From positions 1,612,001 to 1,676,000 of the forward strand of contig JAGPXD010000006.1 of the NCBI GenBank assembly GCA_020746995.1: a stretch of DNA of 64,000 nucleotides, given 5' to 3'. This stretch comes from Plectosphaerella cucumerina. Taxonomy: Eukaryota; Ascomycota; Sordariomycetes; Glomerellales; Plectosphaerellaceae. This document shows, piece by piece, positions 8,923-18,159 of this stretch. Each line of letters starts with the position of its first letter. The stretch's first letter is position 1. Made by a program: the position numbers and the translations under genes. Under the pieces are notes generated by a model. It had not been told where the DNA came from, made no database searches, and saw only the letters and a list, made by a program, of their open reading frames with translations.

Positions 8923-10776
8923 ATGCACGACGACGCCGAGCGAGACCCGCGGGCGCCGCCCAAGCTCCGAACCGTGAGGACGGCCGAAGATCCTCCCGTA
9001 TCCCCCCGAACCCGTGCCGCCGCAGGCGACGGCGCCTCTCTCGCCCGCAGCTCGACAACGCGATCCGACCCGCAGAGCCAGTTCTCGCCCGTCTACCGCC
9101 GCCGTGCCGACTCGCGCGCGAACACCTTCCGCGCTGTCGACGACTACAACGAGATCGCCTTCGACTTCGAGTCCTCCCGCCCCGGCTGGCAGCCAGGTTC
9201 CGAGCCAGGCTTCGATCCCTCCAAGCCCGACGGAGGCCACGCCTCTGTCCCCGTGCTCGAGGCCGACTGCGACATCACCATCTTCGATTTCAGCGAGATA
9301 CGCGTCGAGCAGAGAACATATGGAAACGCCGACTTCATACGCTTCCTCGACGAGCCACAGCCGGCGTGGTCAAAATGTCGATGGATCAACGTCAACGGCC
9401 TCAGTTGGGACGTCATCCAGGCCTTGGGCCAGAAGAAGGGCTTGCACACACTGGCGATTGAGGACGTCATGAATACGCGGAACAGAACAAAGGCGGATTG
9501 GTATACGGACCAGGCCTTTATCCTGCTGACGCTGCAGAAGCTCGTTCGCCTCGTGGACCCGGACACGAGCGACTCCGAGTCTGACTCAGATTCGGACTCC
9601 GAGGACGGTTGGTGTGCCGGCGGCGGGGAGAAGGGGATCGCTGGGGCTTTTGGTCGAGTCTTCCGCCCGAAGAGCAGTCGTGGCGGGGACGTAAAGAGCG
9701 GCTCCTCTGGGAGAACCGACGCGGAGAATGCGAACCCTAAGCAGTCGCCACTCCGGAGAACCACGACGAGGCCGGTCCTGTCGAAACGAGATCGCCTCCG
9801 AACGCGCCTTGGCCTTCGACCCAAAGACCCCATCAAACTCCCCGACGACGCCCTACTCGTACGTACCCTGCAGCGGTACCACGCGTCGCCCAACGAGGCC
9901 CGCACCGAGTACATGGAGCGGAATTCATCTCTCAACTCCCGTAACCTCGCAGTGTCGGCCGAGCAGGTTTCCATCTTCCTCACCTCGGACAACACTGTCA
10001 TCTCCTTCTTTGAGCTCTCCGCCTCGGATATCGAACGCCCCATCGCCCTCCGCCTCTCCACCCCAGGCACCATCCTGCGCCAGTCGTGCGACGCCTCCCT
10101 CCTCGTCCAGGCCATCATCGACGCTATCATCGATCTTGCGTTGCCGCTCACAGCCGTCTACTCCGACGTCATTGGCGACCTCGAGCTCGACGTCCTCCTG
10201 GACCCCAGCATCAAGCAGTCGCGCTCCCTCTACATCTGCATCTCCGAGATCAACAAGATGCTCACCTTCCTCAACCCCATAGACAACATCGTCAATGTCC
10301 TCCGCGACCACGTCACGGACATGCACCCCGAAGTCGCCGTCAGCCAGCTCCGCAACCCAGCTTCGGGCGTCATCGTCACGCCCCTGACGCACACCTACCT
10401 CGGCGACGTGCTCGATCACTGCGTAATCATCACCGAGACGATGCAGCAGATCAAGCGCAGCGCCGATAACCTCATCGACCTCATCTTCAACACGATATCC
10501 GCCAACCAGAATGAGAGCATGAAGACGTTGACTGTCATCACCATTGTCTTCCTGCCGTTGACGTTCCTGACTGGGTACTTTGGCCAGAACTTTGAGCCAT
10601 TCGACGACCTCAACAAGGGCATCTTGTTCTTCTGGAAGATCGCCGGGCCCTTGATCTTCTTGACGATTACCATCATGCTGCATCGTAAGATCATCCGCTG
10701 GGTCTCCAGCTTTTTCCAGAGGAGGCACGTCGTCGCCATTAGGAAGCGCAAGCCCCGGCGGAGGAAGCAAGCCTGA
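8923..10776 (+). CDS. CorA-type divalent metal transporter
   Basis: An intronless, 617-residue protein. A long charged N-terminal cytosolic domain contains an acidic run around residues 220-230 (alternating Asp/Ser/Glu). Two transmembrane helices lie at about residues 528-548 and 565-582, and the end is strongly basic (RKRKPRRRKQA). This is the CorA topology: a pentameric channel for Mg2+ and related ions, with both termini in the cytosol. The loop after TM1, which carries Gly-Met-Asn in classical CorA, reads Y-F-G-Q-N-F here, so Met is replaced by Gln. Ion preference may therefore differ. Plasma-membrane location is inferred. The start at 8923 gives the only long frame. Confidence 0.85.
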   Translation: MHDDAERDPRAPPKLRTVRTAEDPPVSPRTRAAAGDGASLARSSTTRSDPQSQFSPVYRRRADSRANTFRAVDDYNEIAFDFESSRPGWQPGSEPGFDPSKPDGGHASVPVLEADCDITIFDFSEIRVEQRTYGNADFIRFLDEPQPAWSKCRWINVNGLSWDVIQALGQKKGLHTLAIEDVMNTRNRTKADWYTDQAFILLTLQKLVRLVDPDTSDSESDSDSDSEDGWCAGGGEKGIAGAFGRVFRPKSSRGGDVKSGSSGRTDAENANPKQSPLRRTTTRPVLSKRDRLRTRLGLRPKDPIKLPDDALLVRTLQRYHASPNEARTEYMERNSSLNSRNLAVSAEQVSIFLTSDNTVISFFELSASDIERPIALRLSTPGTILRQSCDASLLVQAIIDAIIDLALPLTAVYSDVIGDLELDVLLDPSIKQSRSLYICISEINKMLTFLNPIDNIVNVLRDHVTDMHPEVAVSQLRNPASGVIVTPLTHTYLGDVLDHCVIITETMQQIKRSADNLIDLIFNTISANQNESMKTLTVITIVFLPLTFLTGYFGQNFEPFDDLNKGILFFWKIAGPLIFLTITIMLHRKIIRWVSSFFQRRHVVAIRKRKPRRRKQA

Positions 10777-11147
10777 GGAGAGGCAGTGGAGGGTCTTCAA
10801 CCGGATGTCGCAACTTGATCGGCTTGAGGTCGACTGCTCCCAGCGTATTGTTTCTTCTGTATCATCTGCTCTGCTGCATTTTCTAGGATCGATACCCCCA
10901 TTCAAGCATAGCGTTTCTTGCCCGTCGCCTCCCTCCCCAACGTTGACGCCCACCGCCGCGCCGCCATCGGACGGATCCCGCCCGCTTACGTGATGCCGCC
11001 ACTTTTTAACCTCACCTCCTGAATTTTCATCCCCAACAACAACTCATCTGACAATCCTCTCATCAATCCCTGCAGTATCTACATCCATCCTTCAGGAGCA
11101 TACAGCCAGCAAGCACAACTCTTCCACTTCAAAATATTCTCCTCACC
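10777..11147. other. intergenic, no gene recognised
   Basis: This is the 3' flank of the CorA-like gene and a pyrimidine- and AC-rich leader of the thioesterase gene. No other signal was recognised. Confidence 0.4.
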
Positions 11148-11702
11148 ATGACTGCCGACGCCACAAAGCCAGACCCCGCCCCCGCAAAGACCGACCCCGC
11201 GGCCACGGCACACCTTACCACCTTCCCCGGCCCCACCCCTATTGACTCAGACCCCTCCATCGCCGCCCACGTCCACACCTACCACACCTCCCGCTGCCTC
11301 GCCTCGCCCCTCTACGCCTTCCTCCTCTCTCCCGAGTCCCACGGCCTGCGCCTGACCCACGCCTCCAAGGGCCTCGTCGTTTTCCGCCTCCCCTTGGCCG
11401 CGTGCCACCTCAACACCGCCGGCAGCCTGCACGGCTCCGTCTCCGCTACCATCGTCGACTGGGCTGGCGGTCTGGCTATCGCTGCGTGGGACCTACGCGC
11501 ACAGACGGGTGTGAGCGTCGATATCCATGTCACGTATGTGAGCGGCGCCAAGTTGGGGCAGGAAGTTGAGATCGAGGGACGCGTGGACAGGGTTGGGGGC
11601 AGCTTGGCGTTTACGAATGTTGGTGTTTACAAGGTGAAGGATGGGGAGAGGGGGGAGGCTGTGGCGCTGGGGAGGCATACCAAGTTTGTGAGGACGAAGT
11701 GA
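11148..11702 (+). CDS. hotdog-fold (4HBT/PaaI-like) acyl-CoA thioesterase
   Basis: A 184-residue intronless protein. After a low-complexity N-terminus of about 35 residues, the core shows the 4HBT pattern: NTAGSLHGSVSATIVDWAGG at about residues 89-108, with the His-Gly pair and the following Asp that activate water. Next come TGVSVDIHVTYV and a Gly/Val-rich C-terminal strand set. It is like human Them2 and fungal PaaI proteins, which hydrolyse acyl-CoA thioesters as homotetramers. There is no clear targeting signal. It is convergent with the NACHT-ankyrin gene, whose stop at 11742 is only 40 bp away. Confidence 0.82.
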   Translation: MTADATKPDPAPAKTDPAATAHLTTFPGPTPIDSDPSIAAHVHTYHTSRCLASPLYAFLLSPESHGLRLTHASKGLVVFRLPLAACHLNTAGSLHGSVSATIVDWAGGLAIAAWDLRAQTGVSVDIHVTYVSGAKLGQEVEIEGRVDRVGGSLAFTNVGVYKVKDGERGEAVALGRHTKFVRTK

Positions 11703-11741
11703 GGGGAGGGGCTCTGGTCGCTCCGAGGCCTGCGGATACCG

Positions 11742-14700
11742 TCAGCTTGTTGAGCCAAACTTTTGTGTCCGAAGTACGTGCGAAATTTGGCCCCATGCAA
11801 GCCCTTTTTGCCTCCCATTGGCTTGACGTGTGTTTGTCAGAGGCATTTTGATGAGCTCACCGATCTTGTCATGGCCTTTTCGGGCTGCCACAGACTGTGC
11901 TGTGGACCCGTCGTCGTCCGCCAGGTCCAGACCCATGATGACTTCTTTTACTCCCAGGAGAAATTCGACTGTTGCCTGTTGCCCATTGAAGGCTGCATGT
12001 GCCAGCGGAGTATGCCCTGTGTTGTCTTTCTCGTTGGCGTTGATCTCAGTGGTGTCAAGAAGAAGTTGCAGTATCTCCGTGTGGCCATTCTCCGCTGCTT
12101 TGGCAAACGATGTTGATCCGTCAGAGTTCTTCGCATTCACTTCTATGCCATCAACACCTAGGAGCATTCGAGCAACGGATTCGTGGCCCTGAGAAGCTGC
12201 CTCGTGGAGTGGCGTCCGTCCCCACCTGTCTCTCGCGTTGACGTCGATGCCATCGGCATTCAGAAGCATTCGAGCGACAGACCCGTGACCAATACGAGCC
12301 GCAAAATGGAGCGGCGTCTCTTGCCAGAAGCTTCCCGCGTTGATTTGGATGCCTTCACAGTCAAGAAGTGTCCTGACCACGGCCTCGTGACCCTCGAGTG
12401 CTGCGCAGTGAAGAGCTGTTTCCCCGCCCCAGTCCCAGGCTTCGATCATACTGCTGTCAAAACGCAGGAGCATCCGAACCATGTCTTCCAGACCATGTGT
12501 CGAAGCCGCGTGCAGGAGTGTCATCTGATGATCATTCGAAGCATTCAGACCAATGTGTTTCGTATCCAGAAGCACATTGATGACGGAGCTGGAACCCGAC
12601 GCGAACGCAACGTGAAGTAGCGTGTCTCCGTACTTATCTCTTCCATTGACTTCAATCCCATCCCAATCAAGAAGCATCTTGACAATGTCCGTGTGGCCTT
12701 TCGCCACAGCAGAGAAGAGCGGTGTGTTCCCATGTCGCCCCGTAACATTTGGCCGTGCGCCTCTTTGGAGCAGATACCGCACTTGATCAGTGTTGCCCTC
12801 ATAGGCAGCAGCGGGAAGCTCGTTTTTCCCCACTTCCGTAAAGACCGTATCGACTAAGGCAAATCTGGGTTTAGAAAGGAGCTTGGGAGCTTTGGGGCTG
12901 AGATAGTTGCCCGAAAACCTCAGCAGAAAGAACTTTGAGACTAGCTGGTTGCACGACTCGCTCTCGGGCAAGCTGGCGTGATTGACCCAGAATTCGAAAG
13001 GGTAACGAAAGATTCTGTCGAATCGCACCTCCTCGTGCCAGCTATCTTCAGCCAAGGATCCTGGGGGTTTGCTGAACATCTCGAGTGAAACGTAGGTAAT
13101 GCAAGTTTCCGCGATGTGGCGATGGGCATTTGGGAACCATCGATCAGAGTTTCTCGGAAAGTATTCCTGCGTTGTGTAATGCACCAATCGGATGATGTTG
13201 CTCTTCTCATCCACGGTGACTAGTCCGGCGCAGGCGGAGACGATGTCTTCGACTTCGGGGACGTTGTCGGGATCGATCTTCGTCTCACCGAGCTCAACGG
13301 CAAGTGCCTCTTGAAGTTCGAAGGTCTCCAAAGGTCTCATGGCACAGGCGATCCACATCAAGGCCTGCTTGGCCAAATCCTCCTGGTCATCTAGCTGGCC
13401 GGCGATCCGCTCCATGACATCGTCGTACGCCTTGTCGTATGCACCGGAACCGGTGTGCAGGGCTTCGAGTGCCTTTCTGATGGCTTTGGCCGACCTTTTA
13501 CCCTTCAAAGAATCGAAGTGCAGCTGCGCCAGCAGAAACTGAGACGTTGTTTAGCTGTTTTCCAGCCCCCAACAGCTACGAGGGACGCACATGCCATCTA
13601 CGGCTTCGACGATCTTCCTTATAATATGCCCCTGCAGCTCGAAGCTTTTGGCAACACAAGCGGGCAAATGGGAAATACTGCCCTCGAGGTATCGTCGAAC
13701 GTCTTCCTCGTGAGCTCGGATCTCAAGAGACGTCGCACCATTGAACATATCAGTGATATCGGTGATGAACCTCGAGGTGTCGAAGATGTTGACCTTGCAT
13801 GTCGATTGCAGGTTGAACATTGTGTCTCAGAAATCGTGCTCGGCTGCCGTCCGACAGCTGACACTCATCAAGGGCATCAACAACGATGTAGACTCTGGGA
13901 ATCGAGCCCATCAGAACTTGCAGGGTTGTGAACAGCTGCTCCAGCGACGGCTTGGTATTTTTCTTGTGTTTGCGACGAATATTTCGCAAAAACTCCGGCA
14001 GGGATGGTTGGTCTTGGGCCAGCTGATGGAGGATGCTGGAAAGAAGATGTTCGACCGTCTGTTCTTGCTGTCTTCGAAAGTTGCAGTAGAGGTACGCCAT
14101 ACTGGCATGTTCGTCATTAGTAAGTCGGCTCTGCAAGTCGTCCACCACGATAGATGTAAGCAATGTCTTTCCAGCACCTGGGATCCCGGGACAGAATAGT
14201 GTCGTCTGAGGCCACGCCACCCAATGCTGGTACTCGGTTGAGTCTAGCAGCCACTGCCCGGTGCCCGCTTGTCGACGACGAAGGAGATCGCTCTGCTGGG
14301 CCCCGTAGTCGTCATCCGAGAGCCAATCGAGTATCTCCTTGCTCCTCTGCTCATTCTGCCAATCGTTCTGTTCCTGTCGGGCATGCTTGACTTCCTTGAA
14401 CGTTTGGACACCAAGAGAGAGCGTGTCAAGGCTGATCAAGCTATTGAGGGATAGACAACGACGTTGCAGATCCTCGACTGTTTCTCTCGTCTTCTTGATG
14501 GTGAAAGCGCCCTTCAGTCGCTCCCAGCCGAGTCGGTGCCCTTGTGTGCGTTTCTTGAGATCGAAAAGGACGTCCTCGAGCTGTAGTCTGCACGCATCGA
14601 TCAAGGAGGAGGTGCTTGTCGATTGTGTCGGATCACCAAATTCTGCGAGAAGGGCGGACCGTCGTCCTTCGAATGCTGACTTGAAGTCTTCATCAACGAG

Positions 14701-14868
14701 AATGTTGCTGTGTGTCTCCGAAAGAACCGTTCTCAAGGATTGGAGCTCCTTGAGAAACGATTTCGCATCCCCTGGCGCGTCTTTCCAGTCCAGTCCGAAC
14801 TTGACGGTGAGCTGGAGGATCTGGCCGGCGACGCCGATGACGCCGATGATCCCGAGTGCGTCGGCCAT
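11742..14868 (-). CDS. NACHT-ankyrin NLR-like STAND protein, frameshifted
   Basis: The start MADALGIIGVIG at 14868 is preferred to the upstream in-frame Met because the family begins there. The order is an N-terminal helical STAND domain, an 'ILDWLSDDDYGAQQSD' linker, a NACHT ATPase with Walker A PGIPGAGKT (about residue 224) and VVDALDECQ, then a winged-helix region (VHYTTQEYF). At least eight ankyrin repeats follow, several with the unit 'GHxSVARMLLxxDGIxVNA'. After DGSRARFL (about 13823) the frame is lost. Similarity continues one base off, at MFNLQSTCKVNIF, and no intron fits. A later intron (about 13518-13565, GTCCCT..CAG, 48 nt) keeps the frame, although a better donor four bases upstream would not. 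As written, a NACHT protein truncated at about 370-395 residues would be made. Such proteins act in fungal non-self recognition. Confidence 0.72.
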
Positions 14869-15643
14869 CGCGGTTCCGGATGGGCTACCAAATTGAGTGT
14901 ACCAACGCCGGTCAACGGACTGCCCGGTGTTTGCTGGAGGAATTGAAGCGTATGGCTCTGCCCGCAGAACGGGAGAATATGGAGGGCGAAAAGCGCGCAA
15001 CTCGAGACTCGAGCGGGGTTTGGGTCGCCCAGCTTTACGATCAGGCTGCCAATCTGACCTGCCGCTGTGAGTTGGCACACGAATCACACCGTGAGGGATG
15101 TGTGTGATGGCACAGCAATTTCAGTCGACCATCGGGGCCAACGGACACGCGAAGGTGCTGACTCATCCATCGCTGATCTGGAAGCTTGCGCCCGAAATTC
15201 CGTCGCCGACATCTTGGGCTTGAAGCGAACCCGTGGACGGAGCCAAACCGCCGACCGCGAAGTCGCGAGGCCGCGAAAATGTGGGACACACGGATCGGAC
15301 ACCGGCGGTTCTCGTCGGTCTCTGTACCCCTTACAGGTACACTGAGGATCTGCCGGAGAATTGACACGGGCCGCTGCGGTAGCGCCGAAGTGTACTGAGA
15401 TGATGACGTTCGTAAACTGCAACGGTATCTTCGCGCCGGCGATGGAGAAAGAATCTACCCAAGGTTTCAAGGTTGGAAGGCAGCTATAAAGAGCCAAGAG
15501 AGCAGAAGCTTTCTGGCAGAAGTCACTTCAACAGCAGACACATCAGCATCGACATTCAACCAACTTTGAATTATCATCTTCATCAGACTCCTCGACTTCC
15601 TGACACCGCTTGGGCATCTCAATACCCTTCCCCATTTACGAAA
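14869..15643. other. divergent intergenic region, NLR-like gene / SDR gene
   Basis: No gene was recognised. TATAAA lies at 15485-15490, about 155 bp before the SDR start, followed by a CA-rich leader. Confidence 0.45.
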
Positions 15644-16552
15644 ATGAGCGCCACTACTGCCAAGACTCTCAGCGGCAAGGTCGCTCTCGGTAAGTCCTGT
15701 CTCCTCCTCTATCTGTCACCCGTGAGCAACACCAACACATCTCAGTGACCGGCTCCAGCCGCGGCATCGGTGCCGCCATCGCCCTCCGCCTGGCCTCCCA
15801 CGGTGCCAACCTGGTGATCAACTATGTCGCCTCAGCCGCCGCCGCCGAGGCCGTCGTGGCCAAGATTCGCGCCCTGGGTGTCGAGGCCATCGCCGTCCAG
15901 GCCGACGTCTCCAAGCCCGCCGAGATCAAGCGCATGTTCGCCGAGGCCATCTCCAAGTTCGGCCGCCTCGACGTGGTCATGAGCAACTCGGGCATCGAGC
16001 ACTTTGGCGACCTGACCAGCGTCACCGAGGAGGAAATCGACCGCGTCCTGGCGGTGAACGTCAAGGCGCAGTACGTCATGGCCCAGCAGGCATTTGAGCA
16101 CCTGACGGACAGCGGGCGCCTCATTCTGATCTCGTCCACGTCCGCCGTCTGCGTAAGTGTCCCTCTCCTTTTGCGATTGAGATGAAGCGAGGCTGACATG
16201 ATGGCCACAGGGCTTCCCCCGTCACGCTCTTTACGGAGCCTCCAAGGCCGCCATCCAGGGCATGGTCCGCAGTCTGGCGTGGGATTTTGGCGCCCGCAAG
16301 ATCACCGTCAACTGCATCGCGCCGGGCGGCGTCAAGACGGACATGTATGCCGAGGCGGCGGCCAAGTACCTCAAGGGCGGCGAGGGCATGAGCGTGGAGG
16401 AGATTGACGCCAGGATCTCCGACTGGAGCCCCATGTCGAGGCCTGGCATGCCGGAGGACATTGCGGGCATTGTGTCGCTGCTGGCGAGCCCTGAGGCGCA
16501 GTGGATCACGGGGCAGACGATGCATGCCAACGGAGGGTCGTACATGATTTAG
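15644..16552 (+). CDS. short-chain dehydrogenase/reductase, naphthol-reductase type
   Basis: Three exons: 15644-15689, 15746-16152 and 16211-16552. The introns are 56 nt and 58 nt with GTAAGT/GTAAGTG donors. The product is 264 residues. The Rossmann motif T-G-S-S-R-G-I-G spans the first splice junction. N-S-G (MSNSG), the active-site Ser region LISSTSAV and Y-G-A-S-K complete the classical SDR set. Spacing and the C-terminus (ITGQTMHANGGSYMI) resemble fungal tetra-/trihydroxynaphthalene and versicolorin reductases, which use NADPH on phenolic ketones. No PKS is next to it, so the substrate is open. The second intron contains TTGCGATTGA by chance or as a decayed box. Confidence 0.88.
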
Positions 16553-16937
16553 GGATAGAATCGGGGAAGTCAGGCTTTGAATAAGGGATGAGAAGAGGGT
16601 TGTTATGAAAGAACTTGATCTGCTAGCTTCAGAAGTCGAGGGTAATGCTCGGGATACGAGCGGGCAACTTGAGTAGTCTTGGCAAAGCGGCACAGCAGGC
16701 GGAGATGCTGCAGTTGCCTGCTCCCTGCCAAGGTCATTGCAACTGTCCCTGCTTTCTCCGGATGCTAGTTGGGACTTTTGTGGCAATGGATGAGGGTATT
16801 GGGCGGCTGGGGGCGGCATGGTTGATACAAGCCTATGGGTATAACACCAACCGCCATCCCCAGACGCCCCCCCCGCCATTCCTCTCTTCACCACCACCTC
16901 CAACCTCCCAAGCACTCACCAACCTGAACCACCCACC
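16553..16937. other. intergenic, no gene recognised
   Basis: This is the promoter of the 132-residue protein, with a TATA-like TATAAC at 16840-16845 and a C-rich leader. Confidence 0.4.
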
Positions 16938-17336
16938 ATGGCTGCCTCCGCCCCGACCGAGAAGAAATACCTCTCCAAAGAAGAATACCTCGACATTCTC
17001 GACCGGCAACACGAAAAGCTCCGCTCCACAAACCCCGAATGGGCATCCTTTCCCGCTTTCGAGCCAGCCAACTACGCGCCGGGCTACGAATACATCCTCG
17101 AGTGCCGGGCACACCTCGATGCCAGTGGCAACGAGCGCTTTGACAAGGCCATGGGGCGCTACATGGAGCCAGGCCAGGATGCGGCGGTATTCGACGAAGC
17201 CAGGGCCGAGTGCATGGCGCTGCTGGAGGGGAGGCCGGACCTGCAGAAGAAGTGGGATGAGCAGTATGGAGGGGAGATGTGGAAGAAGGTCCAGGAGGCG
17301 TTCAAGGAGGCTGGAAAGCTGAACCTGAAGGCGTGA
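16938..17336 (+). CDS. small hypothetical protein, 132 aa
   Basis: An intronless ORF with a good start context (CACCATGG). The product is acidic/basic mixed, mostly helical, and rich in Glu, Lys, Tyr and Trp. It has no signal peptide, transmembrane segment or Cys pair motif, though single Cys residues occur. It starts with an Ala/Ser/Pro stretch and ends in KEAGKLNLKA. I do not recognise the family. Codon use is like the neighbours, and the TATA-like box plus CA-rich leader suggest a real, perhaps strongly expressed cytosolic protein. Confidence 0.65.
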   Translation: MAASAPTEKKYLSKEEYLDILDRQHEKLRSTNPEWASFPAFEPANYAPGYEYILECRAHLDASGNERFDKAMGRYMEPGQDAAVFDEARAECMALLEGRPDLQKKWDEQYGGEMWKKVQEAFKEAGKLNLKA

Positions 17337-18159
17337 GACGGGAGGTTGGAAGGTGCGATGACCTATGAGTGGCGATGTCATCTCATGTGAAGGATCAATT
17401 GAATGACCAGTACTCACATGAACTCACAAAGTGCTGACTGTATTCGCGATGCAAAATGAGAGGCAGCCCTGCAATTCCTGACCTTGTGATCTTTCGTCCT
17501 GCAGTAAGCGACAGCTCACCTCCCATCCCAATCCAATCGACCTTTTCACCCGGAAACTTGAACAAACCCATTATCTTCCGCCTCCCGATAGCGTTCTTCC
17601 CCCGTCCCACAAACTCACCCAATCGCCCGACCCGGCGCCACCGGCAGCCCTGCCCCGGATCGCACAGCGTGATTGCGCAGCACAACCATGCGGTCTTGAA
17701 CCGCTGGGAGGTCGTGGAATTTAGGCACCCCATCCGCCGATGAGTCACCCCCCGGTCCGTGAGCCTCACCGTCGGGGTCGACTCGCGGATTTACGGCCGC
17801 GGCCCATTCCAGCTTAGCCCAAAGGCCCCCAAGAACAGTGACGTCTCCCGTCCGATTCAGCGTCGGTCAGAATCACCCGCAGCTCACTTGCATGCGCTGA
17901 ACAGGAGACGAACCCGCTTCTCTCCCCCCGCTAGCCAATCTCTTCCGGCCGTCAAGGTTGCGGAAGGCAGGCAGCCGTACCCGAGGTCTGCCTCGTTCGA
18001 CCGCAGACGTGAGGCAAGTGAGAAAAAAAAAAAAAAAGGCAACGAAAAAAGACCAGGCCAGACTGGTTCGAGTGCGACTACATTATCCCCTGTGACGCCC
18101 AGTGGCATCGATCTGACGACCCTGCGTGACAATCGCTCCCACGCCCCGAGCCCTCCGCC
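17337..18159. other. intergenic, long leader of ABC transporter gene
   Basis: No gene was recognised. There is a 14-base A run at 18023-18036 in a C-rich sequence that probably forms the ABC gene's 5' leader. Confidence 0.45.
18023..18036. repeat. poly(A) tract
   Basis: Fourteen consecutive A, seen directly, about 120 bp before the ABC transporter start. Confidence 0.8.
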
